Part shown: positions 1 to 9,935 of the stretch, piece after piece
Layout: every line of letters begins with the position of its first letter
Numbering within the stretch: position 1 is the first letter of the stretch
Assembly: GCA_903847155.1 (NCBI GenBank)
Contig: CAINCU010000076.1
Location: forward strand, 1-59,971
DNA: 59,971 nt
Origin: an uncultured Gallionellaceae bacterium
GTDB taxonomy: Bacteria > Pseudomonadota > Gammaproteobacteria > Burkholderiales > Gallionellaceae
Reading direction: 5' to 3'
Notes under the pieces: generated by a model
Databases searched by the model: none
What the model was told of the DNA's origin: nothing
What the model saw: only the letters and a program-made list of their open reading frames with translations
Made by a program: the position numbers and the translations under genes

Positions 1-3
1 GTT

Positions 4-80
4 TGGCGGAGTGGACGGGACTCGAACCCGCGACCCCCGGCGTGACAGGCCGGTATTCTAACCAACTGAACTACCACTCC
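4..80 (-). tRNA. tRNA-Asp (anticodon GTC)
   Basis: On the minus strand this folds as a full cloverleaf: acceptor stem GGAGTGG/CCACTCC, D-arm GTTCAGTTGGTTAGAAT, anticodon loop CTGTCAC with GTC, and T-arm with GGTTCGAGTCC. The discriminator is G and the 3' CCA is encoded (positions 4-6 read TGG on the plus strand). It lies 30 bp downstream of tRNA-Val and the two are probably co-transcribed. Confidence 0.97.
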
Positions 81-110
81 ATTAAACCTTGCATCTTTTT
101 GCATTTAATT

Positions 111-186
111 TGGTGGGTGCTGACGGGATCGAACCGCCGACAATCGCCTTGTAAGGGCGGTGCTCTACCAGCTGAGCTAAGCACCC
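111..186 (-). tRNA. tRNA-Val (anticodon TAC)
   Basis: The minus strand gives acceptor stem GGGTGCT/AGCACCC, a D-arm with AGCTCAGCTGGTAGAGC, anticodon loop CTTACAA with TAC, and T-arm GGCGGTTCGATCCCGTC. Discriminator A is followed by an encoded CCA. It sits 10 bp past the stop codon of the HU gene, a placement next to lon-HU often seen in proteobacteria. Confidence 0.97.
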
Positions 187-196
187 GACAAAAAAG

Positions 197-472
197 CTAG
201 TTTACAGCATCTTTCAGGCCTTTGCCAGCCCGAAATTTAGGAACTTTAGCCGCCTTGATTTTTATTGTGGCTCCGGTGCGCGGATTACGGCCATTCCGTG
301 CGGCACGTTTAGCGACATAAAATGTACCAAAACCAACCAAGCTCACCAACTCGCCCTTTTTCAGAGATTTTTTGATGGATTCGATAGTCGCGCCCAAAGC
401 ACGACCAGCTGCCGCTTTGGAAATGTCAGCGGATTTTGCAATTGCTTCGATCAGATCAGATTTATTACTCAC
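197..472 (-). CDS. hupB: HU-family DNA-binding protein
   Basis: A 91-residue histone-like protein that bends and compacts DNA. The family marks are visible: an N-terminal helical dimerisation half ([17 protein letters not shown]), the GFGTF turn, and the RNPRTG tip of the DNA-binding arm near residues 58-63. I place the start at the GTG of VSNKSDL, 8 nt after a strong AGGGGG ribosome site; the upstream ATG of the open frame would add 16 atypical residues. It follows lon on the same strand with about 130 bp between them, enough for its own promoter. The symbol hupB rests on the lon-HU gene order; hupA-type naming is equally possible. Confidence 0.93.
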   Translation of the reverse strand: MSNKSDLIEAIAKSADISKAAAGRALGATIESIKKSLKKGELVSLVGFGTFYVAKRAARNGRNPRTGATIKIKAAKVPKFRAGKGLKDAVN

Positions 473-606
473 GCGAGCCCCCTTTGATTGATTGATGACA
501 GTAAATGACGCAGAACACATCTGCGACGGCTTTATATCAAGGGATAATTATCTGGTCAAGCAATTGAGCAGATATATTTTGAAATGCGTATTCTCGCAAA
601 CCCGCA

Positions 607-3024
607 TCAATGCTTGATCGCAGACAATGTACCTGATTCACTGATGGCAGGAGGTGGGGAGGCATTCGATGTGGCAGTTTCTGGAAGCGGTTCAGGCTTG
701 CGTTCAAGCGCCATCTCCAACACCTGCTCTATCCACTTTACGGGATGAATCTCCAGTTTATTTTTAACAGTATCCGGCATTTCGACCAGGTCTTTCACGT
801 TTTCTTCAGGAATCAGCACAACCTTTATCCCGCCGCGTTGTGCTGCGAGCAACTTCTCTTTTAGTCCTCCGATTGGCAACACCTCACCACGCAACGTGAT
901 CTCTCCAGTCATCGCCACATCAGCACGCACCGGTATTCCGGTCAACGCAGAAACCATCGCAGTGCAAATGCCAACACCCGCGCTCGGTCCATCTTTGGGG
1001 GTTGCGCCCTCGGGCAGATGAATATGCAGGTCATTTTTCTCGTAGAAGTTTTCCGCGATACCCAACTTGCGCGCACGACTACGCACCACACTCAAGGCAG
1101 CTTGTATAGATTCCTGCATCACCTCACCTAGCTTGCCAGTGGTAGTCGTCTTTCCCTTGCCCGGCAGCACAGCGGTCTCAATGGTTAGCAATTCACCGCC
1201 AACTTCAGTCCACGCCAAGCCTGTGACCTGACCGACTTGATTATGTTTTTCAGCGATGCCATAACTGTAGCGACGCACGCCAAGATATTTATCCAGATTG
1301 CGCGCATTGATTGTGACCTTAGTTTCGCGCCCTTTCAACAATAATGACTTCACCACCTTGCGGCATATTTTGGACAGTTCACGCTCCAAACTGCGCACCC
1401 CGGCTTCTCTGGTGTAGTAACGTAAAATATCGCGTATCGCGCTCTCGGAAACACTGATCTCTTCTTCCTTGAGGCCGTTGTTTTTGATCGCCTTGGGCAA
1501 CAGATAGCGCGTAGCTATATTCACCTTCTCGTCCTCCGTGTAGCTGGACACGAAAATCACTTCCATGCGATCCAGCAACGGTGCGGGGATGTTCATGCTG
1601 TTGGAAGTGGCCACAAACATCACATCCGACAAGTCGTACTCAACCTCAACGTAGTGATCAACGAAGGTATGATTCTGCTCTGGATCAAGCACTTCCAGCA
1701 ATGCAGATGAAGGATCTCCACGGAAATCCATACCCATCTTGTCCACTTCATCTAGCAGGAACAGCGGGTTCTTCACGCCGACCTTGCTCATGTTCTGCAA
1801 TATCTTGCCCGGCATCGAGCCGATATAAGTGCGGCGATGTCCGCGAATTTCCGATTCATCGCGCACTCCGCCCAGCGACATGCGCACGAATTTGCGGTTA
1901 GTGGCGCGTGCAATGGACTGCCCCAATGAAGTCTTGCCGACACCTGGAGGACCGACTAGGCACAAAATCGGCGCCTTCATTTTTTCAACGCGCTGCTGCA
2001 CCGCTAGATATTCCACGATGCGCTCTTTCACTTTTTCCAAACCGTAATGATCCGCCTCCAGTACACCTTCGGCATGCTTTAAATCAGTATCTATCTTAGT
2101 CTTCTTCTTCCACGGCAAGCCTATGAGTATGTCGATGTAGTTGCGCACCACTGTCGCCTCGGCAGACATGGGCGACATCAGGCGCAGCTTCTTCAACTCG
2201 GCCTCAGCTTTGACACGTGCTTCCTTGGGCATGTGCGCAGCCTTGATCTTTTTCTCGATCTCTTCGATATCCGCGCCATCCTCGCCCTCACCCAATTCCT
2301 TCTGGATCGCCTTGACCTGCTCGTTCAGGTAGTACTCGCGCTGGCTTTTCTCCATCTGGCGCTTGACGCGACCACGGATGCGCTTCTCCACCTGCATGAT
2401 ATCCAACTCAGCCTCCAGTAAGCCAAGCAAGTGTTCGAGACGTTTGCGCACATCGAATATTTCCAGCACTTCCTGCTTTTGCTCCAACTTGAGGGGCAAA
2501 TGCGCGGCGATGGTATCGGCTAGACGACCAGCATCGTCAATACCCGCTAATGAAGTCAGAATTTCCGGTGGAATTTTTTTATTGAGCTTTACATACTGAT
2601 CAAACTGATTGATGAGCGCGCGGCGCATGGCCTCGGCTTCATGCCCCACCTCTTCATCGGCGGGCACTGGCTGTATCTCTGCATCCAGATGGGATTTGTC
2701 GTCAAATATCTGAATCACTTTGGCGCGCTGAGTACCTTCCACCAACACCTTTACCGTACCATCTGGCAGTTTGAGCATTTGCAGAATATTGGCAATACTG
2801 CCAATACGGTAAATGTCTTCGGTGGCTGGCTCGTCTTTGGCAGCTGATTTCTGCGCCACCAGCACAATGCTCTTGCCCGCCTCCATCGCGGCTTCCAATG
2901 CCTTAATAGATTTAGCTCGCCCAACGAACAACGGAATGACCATGTGTGGAAATACCACTACGTCACGCAAAGGCAACAGGGGGAACAGGTCAGCGTGAGT
3001 GGTTATTGGATCGTATTCGGCCAT
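607..3024 (-). CDS. lon: ATP-dependent Lon protease
   Basis: An 805-residue cytoplasmic AAA+ serine protease that degrades damaged and regulatory proteins. The N-terminal LON substrate domain covers about residues 10-210 and is followed by a charged coiled-coil region. The AAA+ module has Walker A GPPGVGKT near 355-362 and Walker [11 protein letters not shown]. The C-terminal S16 peptidase domain has the catalytic serine in DGPSAGVGI near residue 681 and the lysine in LKEKLLAA near 724, matching the usual Ser-Lys spacing. Length is normal for bacterial LonA. It lies 83 bp downstream of clpX on the same strand. The ribosome site is weak, and the C-terminal tail after the peptidase domain is low-complexity. 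Confidence 0.98.
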   Translation of the reverse strand: MAEYDPITTHADLFPLLPLRDVVVFPHMVIPLFVGRAKSIKALEAAMEAGKSIVLVAQKSAAKDEPATEDIYRIGSIANILQMLKLPDGTVKVLVEGTQRAKVIQIFDDKSHLDAEIQPVPADEEVGHEAEAMRRALINQFDQYVKLNKKIPPEILTSLAGIDDAGRLADTIAAHLPLKLEQKQEVLEIFDVRKRLEHLLGLLEAELDIMQVEKRIRGRVKRQMEKSQREYYLNEQVKAIQKELGEGEDGADIEEIEKKIKAAHMPKEARVKAEAELKKLRLMSPMSAEATVVRNYIDILIGLPWKKKTKIDTDLKHAEGVLEADHYGLEKVKERIVEYLAVQQRVEKMKAPILCLVGPPGVGKTSLGQSIARATNRKFVRMSLGGVRDESEIRGHRRTYIGSMPGKILQNMSKVGVKNPLFLLDEVDKMGMDFRGDPSSALLEVLDPEQNHTFVDHYVEVEYDLSDVMFVATSNSMNIPAPLLDRMEVIFVSSYTEDEKVNIATRYLLPKAIKNNGLKEEEISVSESAIRDILRYYTREAGVRSLERELSKICRKVVKSLLLKGRETKVTINARNLDKYLGVRRYSYGIAEKHNQVGQVTGLAWTEVGGELLTIETAVLPGKGKTTTTGKLGEVMQESIQAALSVVRSRARKLGIAENFYEKNDLHIHLPEGATPKDGPSAGVGICTAMVSALTGIPVRADVAMTGEITLRGEVLPIGGLKEKLLAAQRGGIKVVLIPEENVKDLVEMPDTVKNKLEIHPVKWIEQVLEMALERKPEPLPETATSNASPPPAISESGTLSAIKH

Positions 3025-3107
3025 GATTCGGGACTCTGAATGATTAGGGATATTTACGATGTGGGGGCTGAGCCCAATAATTCAAGCCCAGTCCACCAAG
3101 GTTGTCG

Positions 3108-4364
3108 TTAAGCCGCCTTGGGCGTATCCGCATACATCACGATAGGTTTGATCTCGCCGGTGCTGTTTTCATCCAGCACCACCTTGCTGACGTTCTCAGC
3201 CGAAGGCAGGTCAAACATAATATCGAGCAGAGATTGTTCAAGGATGGAACGTAATCCGCGCGCACCGGCTTTGCGTGCCAACGCTTTTTTGGCAATCACA
3301 TTCAGTACCCCTGTACGGAACTCCAACTCCACACCTTCCATCGCAAAAAGTTTCTGATACTGTTTAGTCAGTGCGTTCTTAGGTTCGGTCAGAATCTGGA
3401 TTAGCGCGGCCTCATCCAGCCCTTCCAGCGCAGCTACTACTGGCAATCGCCCGACGAATTCGGGAATCAGGCCAAATTTGATCAAGTCTTCTGGCTCAAC
3501 CTCGCGCAACACCTTGCCAACATCCTTATTATCATCGCGCTTTGCCAGATTGGCTGAGAAGCCAATCCCTGCTTTCTCGGAGCGGTTACGAATCACCTTC
3601 TCCAAACCATCAAATGCGCCGCCGCAGATGAACAAAATATTGGTAGTATCCACTTGAAGGAATTCGGTGTTGGGATGCTTGCGTCCACCTTGCGGCGGGA
3701 TGGATGCCTTGGTTCCTTCAATGAGTTTAAGCAGAGCTTGCTGCACCCCCTCGCCCGACACATCGCGGGTGATGGATGGGTTATCCGACTTGCGTGAGAT
3801 TTTGTCAATTTCGTCGATATAGACAATTCCACGCTGTGCGCGCTCCACATCGTAATCGCAAGCCTGCAACAACTTCTGAATGATATTTTCGACATCCTCT
3901 CCAACATAACCAGCTTCAGTCAGTGTCGTCGCATCTGCCATCACAAACGGCACATTCAGCAAGCGCGCTAGTGTCTGTGCCAACAAAGTCTTGCCCGAAC
4001 CGGTCGGCCCCACTAGCAATATGTTGCTCTTGGACAACTCAACCCCGTCGTCAATCTTGTTCTTCAAACGTTTGTAATGGTTATAAACCGCCACAGACAA
4101 TATCTTTTTCGCCTGACGTTGACCGATAACATACTCATCCAAACGTTCGCATATCTCGTGCGGAACCGGCAAGTCGTTCTTATCGGATTTCTCACCGCCG
4201 ATAACACTCTGTGTTTCCTCCCGGATAATATCGTTGCATAGTGCAATACATTCATCGCATACAAACACCGATGGTCCCGCAATCAGCTTACGCACTTCGT
4301 GCTGGCTCTTGCCGCAGAACGAGCAGTAAAGCAGCTTATCACCCTTGCTCTTATCTGTTGTCAT
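3108..4364 (-). CDS. clpX: ClpX, ATPase subunit of the ClpXP protease
   Basis: A 418-residue AAA+ unfoldase that feeds substrates to ClpP. The N-terminal zinc domain shows two CxxC pairs (CSFC and CDEC). Walker A GPTGSGKT lies near residue 118. The pore loop GYVGED, the Walker B IDEIDKI and the sensor-2 region with the GARGLR motif are all present. The ClpP-docking loop reads IGFS, as expected for a ClpP partner. The start is supported by GGGGGAA eight bases upstream. It lies 40 bp after clpP on the same strand, the standard tig-clpP-clpX arrangement. Confidence 0.98.
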   Translation of the reverse strand: MTTDKSKGDKLLYCSFCGKSQHEVRKLIAGPSVFVCDECIALCNDIIREETQSVIGGEKSDKNDLPVPHEICERLDEYVIGQRQAKKILSVAVYNHYKRLKNKIDDGVELSKSNILLVGPTGSGKTLLAQTLARLLNVPFVMADATTLTEAGYVGEDVENIIQKLLQACDYDVERAQRGIVYIDEIDKISRKSDNPSITRDVSGEGVQQALLKLIEGTKASIPPQGGRKHPNTEFLQVDTTNILFICGGAFDGLEKVIRNRSEKAGIGFSANLAKRDDNKDVGKVLREVEPEDLIKFGLIPEFVGRLPVVAALEGLDEAALIQILTEPKNALTKQYQKLFAMEGVELEFRTGVLNVIAKKALARKAGARGLRSILEQSLLDIMFDLPSAENVSKVVLDENSTGEIKPIVMYADTPKAA

Positions 4365-4404
4365 TTTTCCCCCACACCAAAATCATCGGTGACTTGCTGA
4401 ATCC

Positions 4405-5031
4405 TTAAACTCGTTTATCCAGCACCTGATCAATCAATCCATATTCCATCGCATCGCTGGCGGTCAGAAAATTGTCGCGTTCGCTGTCGCGTGCAATCTC
4501 CTCTATGGGACGTCCAGTATGTTTTGACATCAATGCATTCAAGCGCTCGCGCAGGCTCAAAATATATTTGGCATGAATCTCTATATCGGTCGCTTGTCCC
4601 TGAAATCCACCCAGAGGTTGATGAATCATTACCGTGGAATTGGGCAAAGCGAAGCGTTTGCCCTTTTCACCTGCTTGCAACAGAAACGCTCCCATCGATG
4701 CCGCCATGCCGATACACAGGGTGGAAACTTGCGGCTTGATGAACTGCATAGTGTCGTAAATCGCCATACCCGCCGAGATTGAGCCTCCAGGCGAATTGAT
4801 GTAGAGGTGAATGTCCTTGTCCGGATTTTCGGATTCCAGAAACAGCAATTGCGCTACGATCAGATTTGCTACGTGATCGTTGATCGGTCCGACCAGAAAG
4901 ATTACACGTTCTTTGAGCAAACGCGAATAGATATCGAATGCGCGCTCCCCGCGACCACTGGTTTCGATCACCATCGGAATCAAACCGGTGTCTTGCGGCT
5001 CCGTCATCTTGCCAGCAGCATTTTGCATCAT
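4405..5031 (-). CDS. clpP: ClpP, proteolytic subunit of Clp protease
   Basis: A 208-residue serine protease that forms the barrel-shaped ClpP 14-mer. The catalytic serine is in [11 protein letters not shown], the histidine in MIHQPLGG and the aspartate in the RDNFLTA region. The start is the first of two adjacent ATG codons (MMQNAAGK), 7 nt behind GGGAGA and 2 bp after the tig stop codon. The longer open frame runs back into tig and would add an unlikely 23-residue extension. A short propeptide may be removed before the conserved LIPMVIE segment. Close spacing to tig suggests coupled translation. Confidence 0.97.
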   Translation of the reverse strand: MMQNAAGKMTEPQDTGLIPMVIETSGRGERAFDIYSRLLKERVIFLVGPINDHVANLIVAQLLFLESENPDKDIHLYINSPGGSISAGMAIYDTMQFIKPQVSTLCIGMAASMGAFLLQAGEKGKRFALPNSTVMIHQPLGGFQGQATDIEIHAKYILSLRERLNALMSKHTGRPIEEIARDSERDNFLTASDAMEYGLIDQVLDKRV

Positions 5032-5033
5032 GT

Positions 5034-6335
5034 TCAGTCTCCCATCAATTCGTTCAGTTTGACCAATTGATCCGTCACTTTTGCACCCGCCATCACCCAA
5101 GCAACCACATTTTCTTCCAGCACCAGATTTTCCACTTCACGCATGCGTGCAGTTTCGGCGCGATACCAACTCACCACTTCTGCCGGATGTTCGAAACTCC
5201 GTGCATACTCTTGTACCATTGCCTCTACTTGATCCGGCTTGGCATGCAAATCATGTTTGTTGACCAACTCCGCCAGAATCAAACCCAATTTAACGCGCTT
5301 GCTTGCGCGCTCGGCAAACATATCCGTTGGCAATTTCACGCCTTTGGGTATCTTCACTCCACGCGACTCCATATCTTTCAGAGACTGCTCCATCAAGCGT
5401 TGAGATTCACTTTCCAACAACGACTTAGGCACTTCCAATTGCGAAACCTTAAGCAATGCATCCATAGCCGCGTCTTTATTGCGAACCTTTACCCTGCGCT
5501 GCGCTTCACGACCGATGTTGTCGCGAATCTCTTGTTTGAGTTTGTCTACATCGCCATCCTCAACACCCAAAGCCTTGGCAAATTCAGAATCTACTTCCGG
5601 CAGATGTGCCGCTTCAACAAGATTGACAGTGACGGTAAAAGTGACTTGTTTTCCTGCAACGTCTTTACCGTGATAATCCGCAGGAAAAGTCATATCAAAT
5701 GACTTGGTTTCTCCCGCTTTCATACCGACGATAGCATTCTCGAAATCGGGCAACATACGCCCCGCGCCCAATACCACTGCAAAATCTTTTGCCTCGCCAC
5801 CTTCAAACACTATCCCGTTCAATTTTCCAGAAAAATCAATGCGCACTTGATCATCGCCACCTGCAGCACTGTCTGTTTTTTTGTATACCGTTCGCTGTTT
5901 GCGCAAGGTCTTGATCGTGTCTTCCACATCAGCTTCGCTCAAGCTGAATGTCACACGAATGATACTTTCAGTACCCGTATCACCAATCACAACTTCAGGG
6001 TAAACCTCAAAAGTTGCGCTGTATTCAATTTGCGGTGCGTTTATGTCCGTCGTTTTGAGCTCAAACTGCGGGTATCCCGCCACTTGTAGTTTATTTGCTA
6101 CAGTCGCTTCTGCAAAAGAACGCTGCAAGTTATCGCCCAGCACTTCTTGATGCACAGACACACCATATTGCTGCTCCAAAACCTTTAACGGCACTTTGCC
6201 TGGACGAAAACCATGCACTTTGGCCGTGCGGCCCAAGCGTTTAAGTCGATTTTCTACTTCGCCACGAATCAGTTGCTGCGGAATAGATGCATTCAAACGA
6301 CGCTGCAATCCGCCTAGAGTTTCTACATTTGACAT
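5034..6335 (-). CDS. tig: Trigger factor, ribosome-associated chaperone
   Basis: A 433-residue chaperone that binds nascent chains at the ribosome exit tunnel. The N-terminal ribosome-docking domain carries the signature GFRPGKVP. A central FKBP-type prolyl isomerase domain spans about residues 150-245 (from [12 protein letters not shown] to [10 protein letters not shown]). The helical C-terminal domain is complete. The start MSNVETLGG is preceded by GGAAG; the open frame extends 19 codons further upstream with no ribosome site. It is first in the tig-clpP-clpX-lon string. An 87-bp gap separates it from glgP, so its promoter probably lies there or within the end of glgP. Confidence 0.97.
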   Translation of the reverse strand: MSNVETLGGLQRRLNASIPQQLIRGEVENRLKRLGRTAKVHGFRPGKVPLKVLEQQYGVSVHQEVLGDNLQRSFAEATVANKLQVAGYPQFELKTTDINAPQIEYSATFEVYPEVVIGDTGTESIIRVTFSLSEADVEDTIKTLRKQRTVYKKTDSAAGGDDQVRIDFSGKLNGIVFEGGEAKDFAVVLGAGRMLPDFENAIVGMKAGETKSFDMTFPADYHGKDVAGKQVTFTVTVNLVEAAHLPEVDSEFAKALGVEDGDVDKLKQEIRDNIGREAQRRVKVRNKDAAMDALLKVSQLEVPKSLLESESQRLMEQSLKDMESRGVKIPKGVKLPTDMFAERASKRVKLGLILAELVNKHDLHAKPDQVEAMVQEYARSFEHPAEVVSWYRAETARMREVENLVLEENVVAWVMAGAKVTDQLVKLNELMGD

Positions 6336-6422
6336 ACCAATACTTCCTTCGATTAGATAACTGTAAGAATAAACGCGTGGCCAATGATACATGAAAGCGG
6401 GTGCATAGACCCGACCACCGCG

Positions 6423-8927
6423 TTACTCGTCGCGCGGTTGCACCTGCGGCAACCGCCAGACATCGCGGTTGTAGTCCATAATTGTTCGGTCACTAGAGAA
6501 TTTTCCGCTTGTGGCAGTGTTGATAATGCTCATGCGCGTCCAGCTCTCCTGATCCTGATAGGTTGCACTCACTTGCATCTGCATATCCACATAACTGCGG
6601 AAGTCAGCCAAGGTCAGCCATGGATCATGCGGATTTAGGATGGATTGCAAGATAGGCTCGAACAATCCCGGCTCAAACAGATTGAAATGGTTGCTTCTCA
6701 GCAGGGTTACTACTCGCTGCAAATCATCGTCGCCAGCGACAATTGCCAACGGATCGTATTGACCATGCATATTTTCGACTTGCTCGGCAGTCAATCCGAA
6801 CAAAAAGAAATTCCTTTCTCCGGCTTCCTCACGTATCTCTATGTTTGCGCCATCCAGAGTGCCAATAGTCAGCGCACCGTTCATCATGAATTTCATGTTG
6901 CCAGTGCCGGACGCTTCTTTTCCCGCCGTGGAAATTTGTTCAGAAAGCTCGGCCGCAGGACAGATCACCTCCATCGCCGATACCCGGTAATCCGGCAGGA
7001 ACACCAATTGCAACAATCCTTTGGTATCGGGATCATGGTTGATGACATCACCCACTGCGGTCACCAAACGGATGATGCGCTTAGCCATGACATAACCGGG
7101 AGCTGCTTTGCCGCCGATCAAAACACAACGCGATGTCCAATTGGCAGTGTCGCCGCGTTTAATGCGATCATATAGATGAATGACGTGCAGTACATTAAGC
7201 AACTGCCGCTTGTATTCATGGATACGCTTCACTTGCACATCAAACAGTGCAGCAGTATCAAACTCTATCCCGCAGCTGCGGTAAACCATCTCAGCCAACC
7301 TCTGCTTGTTGCCTTGCTTAATCGCCCGCCACTTGGCACGAAAAACTTTGTCGTCAGCAAACTTCGCCAACACTTGTATTTTTGACAAATCAGTGCGCCA
7401 TTCTTCGCCTATGGATTCGTCAATCAAAGTAGAAAGATCTGGATTGCTCCACTCCATCCAGCGGCGTGGTGTAACGCCATTGGTCTTATTGTTGAACTTT
7501 ATTGGCCAAAGTTCATAGAAGTCATGGAACAAATTCTGTTTCAACAATCTTGAATGAAGCTCCGCCACACCGTTGACCGAGTGGCACGCCACCACTGCTA
7601 GATAGGCCATACGCACTTGCGGCGCACTACCTTCCTCAATGATGGACATGCGGCGTTGGCGTGCCACATCACCCGGCCAGCGCAATGAGACTTGCTCCAT
7701 AAATCGCGCGTTGACCTCATAAATGATGTCGAGCAAACGCGGCAACAGACGGCCAAACATACTCACCGGCCATTTCTCCAACGCCTCCGGCAGCAAAGTG
7801 TGGTTGGTATAGGCCATCGTGCTACTGGTGATATACCAAGCCTCATCCCATCCCATCCCATGTTCATCCATCAATAATCTCATCAACTCTGCCACTGCAC
7901 AGGTTGGATGCGTATCATTCAACTGAAAAGCGTTCTTTTCATCGAATTGTGAAAAATCCTCACCATGCCTGCTAACCCAATAACGCAGCACATCCTGCAA
8001 ACTGGCTGATGCCAGAAAGTACTGCTGGCGCAGGCGCAACTCTTTACCGTTCTCGCTAGCATCGTTTGGATAAAGCACCATGGTGATGTGCTCCGCCGCA
8101 TTCTTCGATGCCACAGCTTCGGTATAGCTGCCGGCATTGAATTCATCCAGATTGAATTCCTCGGTTGCTGTTGATTTCCATAAGCGTAAGGTATTCACTG
8201 TACCATTGCGATACCCCGGTATCGGCATGTCGAAGGGAACAGCCATTACATCTTGCGTATCCACCCAGCGCGCATGCAACTTCCCCCCAGCATCGCGATA
8301 TAGATCGCTACGCCCGCCAAACTTCACCCGCACGACATATTCAGGACGCTCCACCTCCCACGAGTTGCCATTGCGCAACCAATGATCCGGGTCTTCGATC
8401 TGACAACCGCTCTCAATGCGTTGGCGGAACATGCCGTACTCATAGCGGAGGCCATACCCTGTCACCGGTAATTGCAGAGTGGCGCAACTATCGAGGAAAC
8501 AGGCTGCCAGCCTACCCAAGCCGCCATTGCCGAGACCAGCATCGCTTTCCTGATCCTGCACTTCTTCAAGCACAACCCCGAAATTGTGCATTGCATCAGC
8601 AGTCTCTTGCTGCATATCGAGATTAAGCATGGCGTTTCCCATAGCCCTGCCCATCAGAAATTCCAATGAGAGGTAGTAAGCCTGTTTACATTCTGACTCA
8701 TCATAAGCGCGTTGAGTATGTCTCCAACGTTCGATCAGTCGGTCGCGCAAGGTAGACGCCAACGAGGAATAGACCGGAAATCCAGACAAGGTGGTTTTAT
8801 CCCAACCTAAGGTATGACTGAAATAGCGACGAAAATCTTCCATTACACTGATAGCATCCGCTCCCAACGGAGGCATCTTCATGATGCTGTGATGCTTGGT
8901 GATAAACGGCTTATTGGATGGATTCAC
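6423..8927 (-). CDS. glgP: Glycogen/alpha-glucan phosphorylase
   Basis: An 834-residue GT35 enzyme that releases glucose-1-phosphate from glycogen with inorganic phosphate. The pyridoxal-phosphate site is clear: EASGTGNMKFMMNGALTIGT, with the Schiff-base lysine in the NMKF segment. Other conserved blocks include FQLNDTHPT, NGVTPRRW and VKRIHEYKRQLLN. Length is that of full GlgP/MalP enzymes. Translation starts at GTG with AGGAAA about 9 nt upstream. It is the last gene of the glycogen cluster, 72 bp after the ROK kinase. GlgP and MalP cannot be told apart by eye; the surrounding glg genes favour GlgP. Confidence 0.96.
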   Translation of the reverse strand: MNPSNKPFITKHHSIMKMPPLGADAISVMEDFRRYFSHTLGWDKTTLSGFPVYSSLASTLRDRLIERWRHTQRAYDESECKQAYYLSLEFLMGRAMGNAMLNLDMQQETADAMHNFGVVLEEVQDQESDAGLGNGGLGRLAACFLDSCATLQLPVTGYGLRYEYGMFRQRIESGCQIEDPDHWLRNGNSWEVERPEYVVRVKFGGRSDLYRDAGGKLHARWVDTQDVMAVPFDMPIPGYRNGTVNTLRLWKSTATEEFNLDEFNAGSYTEAVASKNAAEHITMVLYPNDASENGKELRLRQQYFLASASLQDVLRYWVSRHGEDFSQFDEKNAFQLNDTHPTCAVAELMRLLMDEHGMGWDEAWYITSSTMAYTNHTLLPEALEKWPVSMFGRLLPRLLDIIYEVNARFMEQVSLRWPGDVARQRRMSIIEEGSAPQVRMAYLAVVACHSVNGVAELHSRLLKQNLFHDFYELWPIKFNNKTNGVTPRRWMEWSNPDLSTLIDESIGEEWRTDLSKIQVLAKFADDKVFRAKWRAIKQGNKQRLAEMVYRSCGIEFDTAALFDVQVKRIHEYKRQLLNVLHVIHLYDRIKRGDTANWTSRCVLIGGKAAPGYVMAKRIIRLVTAVGDVINHDPDTKGLLQLVFLPDYRVSAMEVICPAAELSEQISTAGKEASGTGNMKFMMNGALTIGTLDGANIEIREEAGERNFFLFGLTAEQVENMHGQYDPLAIVAGDDDLQRVVTLLRSNHFNLFEPGLFEPILQSILNPHDPWLTLADFRSYVDMQMQVSATYQDQESWTRMSIINTATSGKFSSDRTIMDYNRDVWRLPQVQPRDE

Positions 8928-8999
8928 ACTAATTTTCCTGAGGTTTTCTAAGTCGTAGTTGAGATTCTATCAAAGAACTGTTAAACATCGTCCGCATAC

Positions 9000-9929
9000 T
9001 CAGGCGGAATTCCCATCCAAAAACGCAGCACCGATGATGCCAGCTTGATCCAAAGATTGGGAGATACGAACATTCAACTTGCCACGAAGAACTGGTAACA
9101 GAACAAGCTCCAAACGTCGCTCGAAAGCTGGCCGCATCAACGACCATGAAGCAATCATCCCTCCGCCAATTACCACTTCACTCACATCGACGACTTTTAC
9201 AATATTGGCGAGCGCATCGGCCAAATACTCGCCAGCTTGCTCAAAAGCACGTATTGCCGCATCTTCCTGTTGTATTGCCAATTGTGCAATATCTATGGCG
9301 GAACAAGTAATGCCAGTTTGCATAGCATAAGTTTGCACCACGCCATTGGTCGAGGTGTATTGCTCCAAACATCCGTGATTGCCGCAACCGCAAGGTCTTC
9401 CATTCGGCTCAACGATCATATGCCCGACCTCCATCGCCACGCCATGCACACCGCTATGCAATTTTCCTTGCAGCACCAATCCACCACCCACTCCCGTTCC
9501 AAGTCCGATATATATCAAATCACCCTGCATCTTTCTGGACAAAATATACTCACCAAAGGCAGCAGCAGACGCATCGTTTTCCAGCACCACGGGTAAGCCG
9601 AATCGGGCCCGCAAAGGTGAGACGATATCGATATTCAGCAAGTTAGGTAGATTGGGAGAGGACAGCACAAACCGCGAATGCGGATCAATAAAACCAGGAA
9701 AGCCAATGCCAATAGATCTGATCTCAGGATAAGCTACACGCGCTTCAGCGATAGCATCCAGCAAAGTGGACAGAATGGCATCCAACGCATCGTGGGGAGA
9801 TAACTGGCGACACATGCTGGCAAAGTCAGCCTGAAAACGTTTCTGCCAAACCACATGCACACCCCGCACCACGCCGAGTCGAAAATTCGTTCCGCCCACA
9901 TCAATGCCGATCAATTCTCCCGACATCAC
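9000..9929 (-). CDS. ROK-family sugar kinase (glucokinase or related)
   Basis: A 309-residue kinase of the ROK family (repressor, ORF, kinase), without the N-terminal helix-turn-helix of the repressor members. The ATP site reads GIDVGGTNFRLG near residues 7-18, the catalytic aspartate is in ENDASAAAFGE, and the family zinc motif is CGCGNHGCLEQYTS. Placed between a GH57 alpha-glucan enzyme and glgP, it most likely phosphorylates glucose freed from glycogen or maltodextrin, but substrate (glucose, fructose, N-acetyl sugars) cannot be read from sequence alone. Adjacent GTG and ATG codons could both start it. It begins 6 bp after the GH57 stop codon, with GGAAGGGG inside that gene's end. Confidence 0.88.
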   Translation of the reverse strand: MMSGELIGIDVGGTNFRLGVVRGVHVVWQKRFQADFASMCRQLSPHDALDAILSTLLDAIAEARVAYPEIRSIGIGFPGFIDPHSRFVLSSPNLPNLLNIDIVSPLRARFGLPVVLENDASAAAFGEYILSRKMQGDLIYIGLGTGVGGGLVLQGKLHSGVHGVAMEVGHMIVEPNGRPCGCGNHGCLEQYTSTNGVVQTYAMQTGITCSAIDIAQLAIQQEDAAIRAFEQAGEYLADALANIVKVVDVSEVVIGGGMIASWSLMRPAFERRLELVLLPVLRGKLNVRISQSLDQAGIIGAAFLDGNSA

Positions 9930-9935
9930 TAAGCC

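Noticed and set aside
3-200. A 65-codon plus-strand frame at the left edge
   Set aside because: It lies on the complement of the two tRNA genes; such frames produce the familiar false WTGLEPAT peptides.
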